Of a DNA stretch of 46,353 nt, positions 24,609 to 32,532 are shown one piece after another. Both the position numbers and the translations under genes were made by a program. The stretch covers positions 1 through 46,353 of the forward strand of contig NZ_JARPQB010000044.1 in NCBI RefSeq assembly GCF_029478665.1. Direction: 5' to 3'. Source of the stretch: Pseudomonas entomophila (GTDB lineage: Bacteria > Pseudomonadota > Gammaproteobacteria > Pseudomonadales > Pseudomonadaceae). The notes below the pieces were generated by a model. It had not been told where the DNA came from. It made no database searches and was given only the letters and a program-made list of their open reading frames with translations. How positions within the stretch are numbered: position 1 is the stretch's first letter; every line of letters starts with the position of its first letter.

Positions 24609-24638
24609 AAAAAAGCCTCGCACTAGGCGAGGCTTTTT
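24609..24638 (-). terminator. Bidirectional terminator after the porin gene
   Basis: GCCTCGC (24615-24621) / GCGAGGC (24627-24633) stem with A6 on the left and T5 on the right. It ends the porin transcript on the minus strand and separates it from the lsfA promoter. Confidence 0.93.
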
Positions 24639-24653
24639 CTGTGCAGCTACGAC

Positions 24654-26006
24654 TTACATGAAGGCGTAAGTGTAGTTGACGATGAAGCGAGTTTGATCCT
24701 GGTCGTTCGCGGAACCCGAACCGGTACCACGGTAGACACCCTGGCGCAGGCTGAAGCCCAGGCCTTTGAGCGTGCCTTCCTGCAGAACGTAGTCGACGCG
24801 AGCGTCACGTTCCCATTCGCTGAAGGTGCCATGGCCATTGGTGGCACGGCCATCTTCACCACGCAGGTAGGCAACCGATGCTTTCAGGCCCGGCACGCCC
24901 AGACGAGCGAAGTCGTAGGAGTACTGACCGAAGGTGGTGTTCTCACCGGCCTTGGCGAACTGGTTGATCATGCTGTCGGTGAACAGGTAGAAGCTCGCGC
25001 CGCCATTACCCTCCAACGGAGAGGTGGAGCCGTCCTTGCGCACGCTGCCCTGGTTCAGCCAGACAAAGCCGCCATCATCGCTGACCTGCTGATGACCCAG
25101 CATCAGCGCGTGGCCACCCAAGGTGTAGGTGAACATGGCCGACCAGGTCTTGTTGTCGACTTCGCCGGTGTGCTTGGCGTAGCCACCGTTGTTACCGAAG
25201 TTGTAGCCGTTACCGCTGCCGTTCTTGCCGTCACTGCTGCTGTCAAAGTAGCGCAGATCGGTTTTGAACGACTGATCGTCGGCGATCTTGAAGACGTGGG
25301 TAGCACCCAGGAAGTGCTGTTTGTAGAAGTCTTCCAGGTTCGAGTAGTAGTACTGCAAGGTCAGGTCAGGCGTGAGCTTGTAGTCCAGGCCACCGAAACG
25401 GAACTTGTTGCTGTCGCGGTACGCGCCCTGCACGGACAGCCCGGTGCGATTGCTCGAAGCACGGCCCATCGCGTGGGTCAGTTGACCGGCATTGATGGTC
25501 AGGTTGTCGATTTCCTTGGAGGTGACGATGCCACCCTCGAAGGTTTGCGGCAGCAGACGGCCATCGTTGGAAACGAGAATTGGCAGGTTCGGAGCGAGAG
25601 CGCTACCGAAATGGGCTTCAGTCTTCGAGAAACGAGCCTTGGCGTTGGCACCGAAGCGGGCCCATTGGGCCACGGAGGAACCATTGCTGTCGCTCGGCAT
25701 GAAGGTACTGCCATCCTGGTGGTAACCCTTGCCACCATCCAGGTGAATACCCCACAGAGCCTGTGCATCAACACCAAAGCCTACGGTGCCTTGGGTGAAG
25801 CCGGAGATGTAGTCAAGCTTGAAACCTTGACCCGACTCACGCACATCTGGGCGTGGCTTGCTGCCAGGCGCTTCACGGTTGTCGTTGTTGAAGTACATGG
25901 TGCGCGAGCTCACGGACAGCTTGCTGTCCTCGATGAAACCTGCAGCGCCTGCTTGTTGGGCGAGAACCCCCAGTGCCACGGCCAGGGCCAGGCTGGACTT
26001 GTACAT
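24654..26006 (-). CDS. oprE: OprD-family outer-membrane porin (OprE/OprQ-like)
   Basis: A 450-residue outer-membrane channel of the OprD family, which takes up small organic solutes such as amino acids and carboxylates. The signal peptide is MYKSSLALAVALGVLAQQAGA, followed by the family start GFIEDSKLSVSSRTMYFNN. Alternating beta-strands run throughout, and the C-terminus TRFIVNYTYAFM ends in an aromatic residue as required for BAM insertion. It resembles OprE/OprQ most; which of the two cannot be settled by eye. Lying between lsfA and tauABCD, it may pass sulfonates or other organosulfur compounds (inference). Monocistronic, with a terminator at 24609-24638 and a 632-base divergent spacer upstream. 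Confidence 0.88.
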   Translation of the reverse strand: MYKSSLALAVALGVLAQQAGAAGFIEDSKLSVSSRTMYFNNDNREAPGSKPRPDVRESGQGFKLDYISGFTQGTVGFGVDAQALWGIHLDGGKGYHQDGSTFMPSDSNGSSVAQWARFGANAKARFSKTEAHFGSALAPNLPILVSNDGRLLPQTFEGGIVTSKEIDNLTINAGQLTHAMGRASSNRTGLSVQGAYRDSNKFRFGGLDYKLTPDLTLQYYYSNLEDFYKQHFLGATHVFKIADDQSFKTDLRYFDSSSDGKNGSGNGYNFGNNGGYAKHTGEVDNKTWSAMFTYTLGGHALMLGHQQVSDDGGFVWLNQGSVRKDGSTSPLEGNGGASFYLFTDSMINQFAKAGENTTFGQYSYDFARLGVPGLKASVAYLRGEDGRATNGHGTFSEWERDARVDYVLQEGTLKGLGFSLRQGVYRGTGSGSANDQDQTRFIVNYTYAFM

Positions 26007-26163
26007 GCTTTGCTCCTCTACGTTCTAATTTTTGTGCGTCTCAAGCGGCGGGATCTTCTGCCCCACTCGCCTGGATTGGCGATTTAGCACCAATGCGTGA
26101 CCGCCAAGTCAATCGTTGACGGGCGATTTGCGACTTTGGTCTAACCCGCAACCTGCGCTACAG

Positions 26164-26182
26164 GATAATGACAATCCTATAA
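26164..26182. promoter_or_regulatory. Fur-box-like sequence upstream of the porin
   Basis: GATAATGACAATCCTATAA matches 13 of 19 positions of the consensus GATAATGATAATCATTATC, with the left half nearly perfect. It lies 158 bases before the porin start. Confidence 0.35.
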
Positions 26183-26289
26183 ATCCAAAATGACCGTTTT
26201 ATGAATCTGTAAGATTTTTACGGAATAACATTGGAACCTTTACAGCCATTCGATGTATCGACGCTGTCAATCATACCTTTAGGTTATGT

Positions 26290-26301
26290 GCAAACGTTTG
26301 C
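26290..26301. promoter_or_regulatory. LacI/PurR-type operator-like palindrome
   Basis: GCAAACGTTTGC is a perfect 12-bp palindrome with a central CG, identical to the core of LacI/GalR-family (PurR-type) operators. It is 284 bases before the porin start and 338 before tauA. No LacI-family gene is nearby. Confidence 0.4.
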
Positions 26302-26387
26302 CGCAGAGCGGCCCGTTGCCCGACCAAGCGGAGCCGAAAAAGGCTAGCAGGGAACCCGGATTCCGCCAGTCGGCGGCCGAGCACCCT

Positions 26388-26474
26388 CTGTAGGAGCGGC
26401 TTTAGCCGCGATGCAGGCGCCGCAGTATCCGGCACCCGCTTCGCGGGTGATCGCGGCTGAAGCCGCTCCTACAG
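26388..26474. repeat. REP pair (CGGCTTTAGCCGCG core)
   Basis: Inverted arms CTGTAGGAGCGGCTTTAGCC and CGCGGCTGAAGCCGCTCCTA with an inner CACCCGCTTCGCGGGTG hairpin. Unusually it lies in a divergent promoter spacer, not at a gene end. Confidence 0.88.
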
Positions 26475-26534
26475 AAGTCGTATCCGATCAATGGGTTGGG
26501 TTTTGTTCCCTGGACACCTGCCAGGCTCAGAGCA

Positions 26535-26590
26535 TTTGGCTTTTAAGCTAATGCAAAAAGGTTATTTATTTTTAGTTTCTTAGATCATCT
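26535..26590 (+). promoter_or_regulatory. AT-rich control region of tauABCD
   Basis: A tract containing GGTTATTTATTTTTAGTTTC about 50-100 bases before tauA, resembling GGTTATAAATAAAT on the minus strand before lsfA. A role in sulfur-starvation control is inferred. Confidence 0.4.
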
Positions 26591-26638
26591 AGTCTTCTCG
26601 CCATCCATACCCCCATTTGCCTGACGAGAGGTTCAACC

Positions 26639-27610
26639 ATGATCCCGCATGCTCCGCTGCGCCTGTTCGCCGCCCTGACCCTCGCCAGCGCCAGCTGGTT
26701 GGCCCAGGCCGCCGACCTGACCGTCGCCTACCAGACCACCGTCGACCCGGCCAAGGTGGCCCAGGTCGATGGCACCTATGAAAAGGACAGCAAGGCCAGC
26801 ATCGACTGGCGCAAGTTCGATAACGGCGCCGACGTGATCACCGCCGTGGCCTCGGGCGACGTACAAATCGGCTATCTCGGCTCCAGCCCCCTGGCCGCCG
26901 CCGCCACCCGCAAGCTGCCGGTCGAGACCTTCCTGATCGCCACCCAGATCGGCGCCGGCGAGGCGCTGGTCGCCCGCGACAGCATCAAGACCCCGCAGGA
27001 CCTGGTCGGCAAGAAAGTCGCCGTGCCTTTCGTCTCCACCGGCCACTACAGCCTGCTGGCCGCGCTGAAGGCCTGGAACATCGACCCCTCCAAGGTGCAG
27101 ATCCTCAACCTGGCGCCACCGGCGATCATCGCCGCCTGGAAGCGTGGCGACATCGACGCCACCTACGTCTGGGACCCGGCGCTGGGGGTGGCCAAGGAGA
27201 ACGGCAAGGTGCTGATCACCTCCGGCGAACTGGCCGAGAAAGGCGCCCCGACCTTCGACGCCTGGATCGTGCGCAAGGACTTCGCCGCCAAGCACCCGGA
27301 GATCGTCAAGTCGTTCGCCAAGGTGACCCTCGACGCCTACGCCGACTACCGCAAGGACCCGCAAGCCTGGCTGGCCGACAAGGACAACGTCGCCAAGCTG
27401 GTCAAGCTGTCCGGCGCCAAGGCGGCCGATATCCCGGTGCTGCTGCAGGGCAACGTCTACCCGCTGGCCGCCGACCAAGCCAGCGCCCTCGGCGCGCCGA
27501 CTACCCAGGCACTGACCGACACCGCCACCTTCCTCAAGCAACAGGGCAAGGTCGAAGCCGTGCTGCCGGACTACTCGCCCTACGTCAGCGCCCAATACCT
27601 GCCCAACTGA
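26639..27610 (+). CDS. tauA: Taurine-binding periplasmic protein
   Basis: Periplasmic binding protein for taurine. It has 323 residues with a signal peptide ending SWLAQA-AD. The mature start LTVAYQTTVDPAKVAQVDG and the segments QIGYLGSSPLAAAATR and DATYVWDPALGVAKENGKV are typical of TauA. First gene of tauABCD, with GAGAGG a few bases before the ATG; tauB starts 13 bases downstream. Confidence 0.95.
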   Translation: MIPHAPLRLFAALTLASASWLAQAADLTVAYQTTVDPAKVAQVDGTYEKDSKASIDWRKFDNGADVITAVASGDVQIGYLGSSPLAAAATRKLPVETFLIATQIGAGEALVARDSIKTPQDLVGKKVAVPFVSTGHYSLLAALKAWNIDPSKVQILNLAPPAIIAAWKRGDIDATYVWDPALGVAKENGKVLITSGELAEKGAPTFDAWIVRKDFAAKHPEIVKSFAKVTLDAYADYRKDPQAWLADKDNVAKLVKLSGAKAADIPVLLQGNVYPLAADQASALGAPTTQALTDTATFLKQQGKVEAVLPDYSPYVSAQYLPN

Positions 27611-27623
27611 TCCGGAGCCCGTC

Positions 27624-28403
27624 ATGGCCTTGCTTGAACTGGAGCGCATCAGCGCACAGTACCCCGGCGCCTCCACCCCGGTGCTGGCAGACATCAACCT
27701 GAGCCTCGGGCCACGCCAACTGCTGGTGGCCCTCGGGCCTTCCGGCAGCGGCAAGACCTCGCTGCTCAACCTGATCGCCGGGTTCGTCGCCCCCAGCGAC
27801 GGGCGCATCACCCTCGACGGCGCGCCGGTGCAAGGCCCCGGCGCCGAGCGCGGCGTGGTGTTCCAGGACGATGCCCTGTTGCCCTGGCAGGATGTGCTGG
27901 CCAACGTCGCCTTCGGCCTGGAACTGGCCGGCGCGCCCCGCGCCCAGCGCGAAGCCAAGGCCCGCGAGATGCTGGCGCTGGTCGACCTGGCGGGCTTCGC
28001 CGAACGGCGTGTCTGGCAACTCTCGGGTGGGCAGAAACAGCGCGTGGGCCTGGCCCGTGCGCTGGCCGCCGACCCTCGGGTGTTGCTGATGGACGAACCC
28101 TTCGGTGCCCTCGACGCCTTCACCCGTGAACAGATGCAGGAGCTGTTGCTGCAGGTCTGGCAGCGCACCGCCAAGCCGGTGTTCCTGATCACCCATGACA
28201 TCGAGGAAGCGGTGTTCCTCGCTACCGAACTGGTGCTGCTGGCACCCAACCCCGGGCGTGTGGTCGAGCGCCTGCAACTGGACTTCGGCCAGCGCTATGC
28301 CGCTGGCGAGTCGGCCCGCGCGATCAAGTCCGATCCCCGCTTCATCGAAACCCGCGAGCACGTGCTGGCACGGGTATTCTCGCAACGCCAGGAGTCCGCA
28401 TGA
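27624..28403 (+). CDS. tauB: Taurine ABC transporter ATP-binding protein
   Basis: ATPase of the TauABC importer, 259 residues. Walker A is LGPSGSGKTSLLNLIAG, the signature LSGGQKQRVGLARALAADP, Walker B VLLMDEPFGALDAF and the switch His in LITHDIEEAV. It overlaps tauC by four bases (ATGA). Confidence 0.95.
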   Translation: MALLELERISAQYPGASTPVLADINLSLGPRQLLVALGPSGSGKTSLLNLIAGFVAPSDGRITLDGAPVQGPGAERGVVFQDDALLPWQDVLANVAFGLELAGAPRAQREAKAREMLALVDLAGFAERRVWQLSGGQKQRVGLARALAADPRVLLMDEPFGALDAFTREQMQELLLQVWQRTAKPVFLITHDIEEAVFLATELVLLAPNPGRVVERLQLDFGQRYAAGESARAIKSDPRFIETREHVLARVFSQRQESA

Positions 28404-29239
28404 GCAGCATCGAATTGCCGGCCGCCGCCAAGCAGGCACAACGGACGCAACCTGAAGTGAAACCCCGCAAGCCCTTGCCGACCCGCTGGATCAGCACCCT
28501 GACCCTCGCCACCCTGCTGCTGGCCTGGTGGCTGGTGACCGCCGCCGGCTGGATCGAACCGCTGTTCCTGCCGCCACCCGGCGACATCCTGGCCAAGGGC
28601 TGGGCCCTGCTCACCCAGGGCTACATGGACGCCAGCCTGTGGCAGCACCTGGGCGCCAGCCTCGGCCGCATCGGCCTGGCCCTGCTGGCCGCAACGCTCA
28701 CCGCCATCCCGGTGGGCCTGGCCATCGGCTACAACCGCGTCGCCCGTGGCATCCTCGACCCGCTGATCGAGTTCTACCGGCCGATCCCGCCACTGGCCTA
28801 CCTGCCCCTGATCGTGATCTGGTGTGGCATCGGCGAGCTGTCGAAGGTGCTGCTGATCTACCTGGCGATCTTCGCCCCGATCGCCATCGCCACCGCCACC
28901 GGCGTGCGCACCGTCGACCCGGCCAAGTTGCGCGCCGCCCAGTCGCTGGGCGCCACCCAGGCCCAGCTGATCCGCCATGTGATCCTGCCCAGCGCCCTGC
29001 CCGACATCCTCACCGGCATCCGTATCGGCCTGGGCGTGGGCTGGTCGACCCTGGTCGCCGCCGAACTGATCGCCGCCACCAGCGGCCTGGGCTTCATGGT
29101 GCAGTCGGCGGCGCAGTTCCTGGTCACCGACGTGGTGGTGCTGGGGATCCTGCTGATCGCCCTGATCGCCTTCGCCCTGGAGATGGGCCTGCGCGCCCTG
29201 CAACGCAAGCTGGTGCCCTGGCATGGGCAGAGCCATTGA
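28400..29239 (+). CDS. tauC: Taurine ABC transporter permease
   Basis: Inner-membrane permease of TauABC, 279 residues with about six membrane helices. A hydrophilic N-terminus of about 30 residues precedes the first helix (LTLATLLLAWWLVTAAGW). The EAA-type coupling loop reads LRAAQSLGATQAQLIRHVIL. Start overlaps tauB; tauD follows after 48 bases. Confidence 0.95.
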   Translation: MSSIELPAAAKQAQRTQPEVKPRKPLPTRWISTLTLATLLLAWWLVTAAGWIEPLFLPPPGDILAKGWALLTQGYMDASLWQHLGASLGRIGLALLAATLTAIPVGLAIGYNRVARGILDPLIEFYRPIPPLAYLPLIVIWCGIGELSKVLLIYLAIFAPIAIATATGVRTVDPAKLRAAQSLGATQAQLIRHVILPSALPDILTGIRIGLGVGWSTLVAAELIAATSGLGFMVQSAAQFLVTDVVVLGILLIALIAFALEMGLRALQRKLVPWHGQSH

Positions 29240-29287
29240 TAGCCGAATGACCACGCCGGCAACCCGGCACCTGGAACGAGAAATGAC

Positions 29288-30121
29288 ATGAGCCTGACCG
29301 TAACCCCTCTCAGCCCGGCCCTCGGCGCGCAGATCAGCGGCGTGGACATCAGCCGCGAGATCACCGTCGAACAGCGCGACGCCATCGAGCAGGCGCTGCT
29401 CAAGCACCAGGTGCTGTTCTTCCGCGAGCAGCCGATCACCCCCGAGCAACAGGCACGTTTCGCCGCGCGCTTCGGTGACCTGCACATCCACCCGATCTAC
29501 CCCAACGTGCCGGACACCCCGCAGGTGCTGATCCTCGACACGGCGGTCACCGACGTGCGCGACAACGCCGTGTGGCACACCGACGTGACCTTCCTGCCGA
29601 CGCCCGCGCTGGGTGCGGTACTCAGTGCCAAACAGTTGCCCGCCTACGGTGGCGACACCTTGTGGGCCAGCGGCATCGCCGCTTTCGAAGCGCTGTCGGC
29701 GCCGCTGCGCGAGATGCTCGATGGGCTGACCGCCACCCATGACTTCACCAAGTCGTTCCCGCTCGAGCGCTTCGGCACCACGCCGGAGGACCTGGCACGC
29801 TGGGAGACGGCCCGGCGCAACAACCCGCCGCTGTCGCACCCGGTGGTGCGCACCCATCCGGTCAGCGGGCGCAAGGCGTTGTTCGTCAACGAAGGGTTCA
29901 CCACGCGCATCAACGAACTGAACGAGCAGGAGAGCGAGGCGCTGCTCAAGCTGCTGTTCGCCCATGCGACACGGCCGGAGTTCAGCATTCGCTGGCGTTG
30001 GCAGGAGAACGACGTGGCGTTCTGGGACAACCGCGTCACGCAGCATTTCGCGGTGGATGACTACCGGCCGAGCCGGCGGGTGATGCACCGGGCGACCATC
30101 CTGGGTGATGCACCGTTCTAA
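29288..30121 (+). CDS. tauD: Taurine dioxygenase (Fe(II)/2-oxoglutarate-dependent)
   Basis: Hydroxylates taurine next to the sulfonate using O2 and 2-oxoglutarate; the product breaks down to sulfite and aminoacetaldehyde. It has 277 residues, as in E. coli (283). The iron-binding facial triad is visible: His97 and Asp99 in NAVWHTDVTF, and the distal His253 in NRVTQHFAVDDY. The 2-oxoglutarate-binding Arg lies in YRPSRRVMHRATI. Last gene of the tau operon; a REP pair separates it from the convergent betT. Confidence 0.95.
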   Translation: MSLTVTPLSPALGAQISGVDISREITVEQRDAIEQALLKHQVLFFREQPITPEQQARFAARFGDLHIHPIYPNVPDTPQVLILDTAVTDVRDNAVWHTDVTFLPTPALGAVLSAKQLPAYGGDTLWASGIAAFEALSAPLREMLDGLTATHDFTKSFPLERFGTTPEDLARWETARRNNPPLSHPVVRTHPVSGRKALFVNEGFTTRINELNEQESEALLKLLFAHATRPEFSIRWRWQENDVAFWDNRVTQHFAVDDYRPSRRVMHRATILGDAPF

Positions 30122-30149
30122 AGGGTCTTGGGGAGTCCTTTGGCCTCCG

Positions 30150-30235
30150 TTCGCGGCACAAGGCCGCTCCTACAGGAGATCGCGTCCACCTGTAGGAGCG
30201 GCCTTGTGCCGCGAAAGGGCCGCAAAGCGGCCCCA
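30150..30235. repeat. REP pair (GGCCTTGTGCCGCG core)
   Basis: Inverted arms TTCGCGGCACAAGGCCGCTC and CTGTAGGAGCGGCCTTGTGC between the convergent tauD and betT genes; the right end abuts the betT stop region at 30241. Confidence 0.9.
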
Positions 30236-30240
30236 GCAAT

Positions 30241-32244
30241 CTACCTGACCAGATGCAGGTACTGCATGTGCCGCTCGTACTGGTCGAGGATGTCGTTGAT
30301 GATCTGCTCCTTGCTGTAGCCCACCAGGTCGTAGTTCTGGCTGCCTTCGGAAAGGTGCACCTCCGCCCGGTAGTAGCGGCGGTTCTTCAACTCCTGGGTA
30401 CCCAGTCCACCCAGCGCGAACGAAGGCGTGAAGTACCCGCGCATCTGCACCAGGTAGATGAACGGCTGTTCCTCGCCATGGCCGATCTTCAGGCTGACGT
30501 TGTCGTGGCTCGGGTCATCCTGGGTGATCAGCACCAGGCCCTTCTGCTCGAACACCTCGCGCACCTCGGCGATCGCCGGGCGCACCACGTCATCCATGAA
30601 GCGGTACACCTCGTCCCGCGACGGGAAGTGCACGGCCTGGCTCAGGCGCTGGCGCCAGCCACCACGCCCGCGCCGCGACTGGGCGAACGGCGCCAGCGAG
30701 TGCATCTGCGCGATCTGCCGCTGGCTTTCCAGGTAGAACGCCTTGTGCAGCCCCCACATCATGCACAGCAGGATCAGCGAGAACGGCAGCGAGGTCAGCA
30801 CCACCGCCGACTTCAACGAATCAATGCTGCCGGCGAACAACAGGCCGCCGGTGATCAGCGCGGTCATCGCGCCCCAGAAGATCCGCAGCCAGTTCGGACC
30901 ATCCTCGTCGGCGCCGCCGCCCTTGGCCGACAGCGTCGACAGCACCACGGTGCCGGAGTCGGCCGAAGTGACGAAGAACACAAAGCTGATGAACACCGTC
31001 ACGGCGATCACCGTCTTGCTCCAGGGGTAGGTTTCCAGCAGCAGGTACAGGCTCATCGACGGGTTGTCCAGGGCCGACTGGCCGAGGGCAGTCATGCCGT
31101 GGTCGAGCACCTGGGTCATGGCGCTGTTGCCGAAGATCGACATCCACGCCAGGGTGAAGCCCAGCGGGATCAACAACACGCCGAAGACGAACTCGCGGAT
31201 GGTGCGGCCACGGGAAATGCGTGCGATGAACAAGCCCACGAACGGCGCCCAGGCAATCCACCAGGCCCAGTAGAACACCGTCCAGCCACCCAGCCAGTCG
31301 CGGTTCTCGCCATAGGCGTACACATCGAAGCTCTTGCGCGGCAAGGCACCCAGGTAGTCACCGAGGTTCTGGATCAAGGTGTTGAACAGGTGCTGGGTGG
31401 GGCCGGCGAACAGCACGAACAGCAGCAGCGCGCAGGCCAGGAACAGGTTGATGTCGCTCATCACCCGCACACCTTTTTCCACCCCGGCGACCGCCACGGC
31501 CACCGCCGCGCCCATCATCAGGACGATCAGCAGCACCTGCACCCACTGGCTGTGGCTGATGCCGAACAGGTAGTCGAGGCCGGCGTTCAGGTGCAGCACG
31601 CCAAAGCCCATGTCGGCGCCCAGGCCGAACACCGTGGCGATGATGCCGAAGCCGTCCACCGCGTAGCCGATCGGGCCATTGATGCGCTTGCCAATCAGCG
31701 GGTACAGCGCCGAACGCAGGGCCAGCGGCAGGTTGTGGCGGTAGGCGAAGTAGGCCAGCGCCATGCCGACGAAGGCGAACACGCCCCAGCCGTGCAGGCC
31801 CCAGTGCAGGAACAGGATCTGCATCGCCTGGCGCCCGGCCTCGGCCGTGCCCGCTTCGCCCTGCGGTGGCTGCAGCATATGGGTCAGCGGCTCGGAGACG
31901 CAGAAGAAGAACAGGGTGATGCTGATGCCGGCGGCGAACAGCATGCCGGCCCAGGACAGGTAGCTGAACTCGGGTTCGTCGTGGTCGGCACCGAGCTTGA
32001 GCTTGCCGTAGCCGGACAAGGCGGTGACCACCACGAAGACCAGGTACAGCGTCATGGCCAGCATGTAGTACCAGCCGACGGTGTTGGCCGCCCAGTTCTG
32101 CGCCGCCAGCAACCACTCGCCCGCCGCTTGCGGCTGGGCGATGACCACCAGGCCAAAAATGAGGATGAAACTGGCCGCGAAGTAGAACACGGGGGGGTTC
32201 ATGCGGATCTTGCCGTTGGCAAGCTCGGGGGTCGGTGCACTCAT
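30241..32244 (-). CDS. betT: BCCT-family choline/betaine-type transporter, BetT-like
   Basis: A 667-residue secondary transporter of the betaine/carnitine/choline family with 12 predicted membrane helices (about 15-510). The signature helix reads WTVFYWAWWIAWAPFVGLF, the Trp-rich box that binds quaternary ammonium groups. A long cytoplasmic C-terminus (about 515-667), rich in charge, is characteristic of BetT and of osmotically tuned choline carriers. TTGAAC-type half-sites fill the upstream region, as expected for BetI control. No choline oxidation genes (betA, betB) are in the window; it lies between the tau and cysteine genes, so another substrate such as a sulfonium or sulfobetaine is possible. 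Start ATG 32244; an internal Met at residue 17 (MNPPVFYF) is a possible shorter start. Confidence 0.85.
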   Translation of the reverse strand: MSAPTPELANGKIRMNPPVFYFAASFILIFGLVVIAQPQAAGEWLLAAQNWAANTVGWYYMLAMTLYLVFVVVTALSGYGKLKLGADHDEPEFSYLSWAGMLFAAGISITLFFFCVSEPLTHMLQPPQGEAGTAEAGRQAMQILFLHWGLHGWGVFAFVGMALAYFAYRHNLPLALRSALYPLIGKRINGPIGYAVDGFGIIATVFGLGADMGFGVLHLNAGLDYLFGISHSQWVQVLLIVLMMGAAVAVAVAGVEKGVRVMSDINLFLACALLLFVLFAGPTQHLFNTLIQNLGDYLGALPRKSFDVYAYGENRDWLGGWTVFYWAWWIAWAPFVGLFIARISRGRTIREFVFGVLLIPLGFTLAWMSIFGNSAMTQVLDHGMTALGQSALDNPSMSLYLLLETYPWSKTVIAVTVFISFVFFVTSADSGTVVLSTLSAKGGGADEDGPNWLRIFWGAMTALITGGLLFAGSIDSLKSAVVLTSLPFSLILLCMMWGLHKAFYLESQRQIAQMHSLAPFAQSRRGRGGWRQRLSQAVHFPSRDEVYRFMDDVVRPAIAEVREVFEQKGLVLITQDDPSHDNVSLKIGHGEEQPFIYLVQMRGYFTPSFALGGLGTQELKNRRYYRAEVHLSEGSQNYDLVGYSKEQIINDILDQYERHMQYLHLVR

Positions 32245-32280
32245 TGAACGGGCACCTCGTCGAAGGACGTGAGGTTCGGA

Positions 32281-32382
32281 TTGAACGGGTTCAGCAAAGG
32301 CGATTCCTCCTTTTGAACACCGGCAATGGACCAGCGTTTTTCGTTGAACAAGCGTTCAAGTTAAACATGGATCGGCGTTCAA
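32281..32382. promoter_or_regulatory. Cluster of TTGAAC half-sites before betT (BetI-operator-like)
   Basis: TTGAAC at 32281-32286 (with GTTCAG at 32289-32294), 32313-32318 and 32344-32349, and GTTCAA at 32354-32359 and 32377-32382. TTGAAC-N4-GTTCAA at 32344-32359 is a perfect inverted repeat. Another TTGAAC (32244-32249) overlaps the start codon. The repeats recall the TTGAACGTTCAA-type site of the choline-responsive repressor BetI. Confidence 0.55.
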
Positions 32383-32430
32383 TGCGACCCGATGTCGCTG
32401 GGCGGGAGCCTGGCGGGGCTGTATTGCAGC

Positions 32431-32503
32431 CCTTCGCTGGCAAGCCAGATCCTACGGTCTAGACGGGTTTACGCTACACGTAGGAGCCGGCTTGCCGGCG
32501 AAC
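32431..32503. repeat. REP pair (GGCTTGCCGGCG / CGCTGGCAAGCCAG cores, degenerate)
   Basis: The left arm CTTCGCTGGCAAGCCAGATC and the right arm GTAGGAGCCGGCTTGCCGGC are inverted with a few changes. It lies between the epsC 3' end and the betT control region. Confidence 0.8.
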
Positions 32504-32532
32504 AAATCAGAAAAGCCAACAACAATCCGTGG

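Larger units (their letters stand above)
26007..26638. other. 632-base divergent spacer between porin and tauA
   Basis: No gene is visible. From left to right it holds the porin promoter zone (a minus-strand TTGACT near 26109 is a possible -35), a Fur-box-like site (26164-26182), GGAATAA (26222-26228), a GCAAACGTTTGC palindrome (26290-26301), a REP pair (26388-26474) and an AT-rich tract before tauA (26535-26590). The tauA ribosome site is GAGAGG at 26625-26630. Confidence 0.6.
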
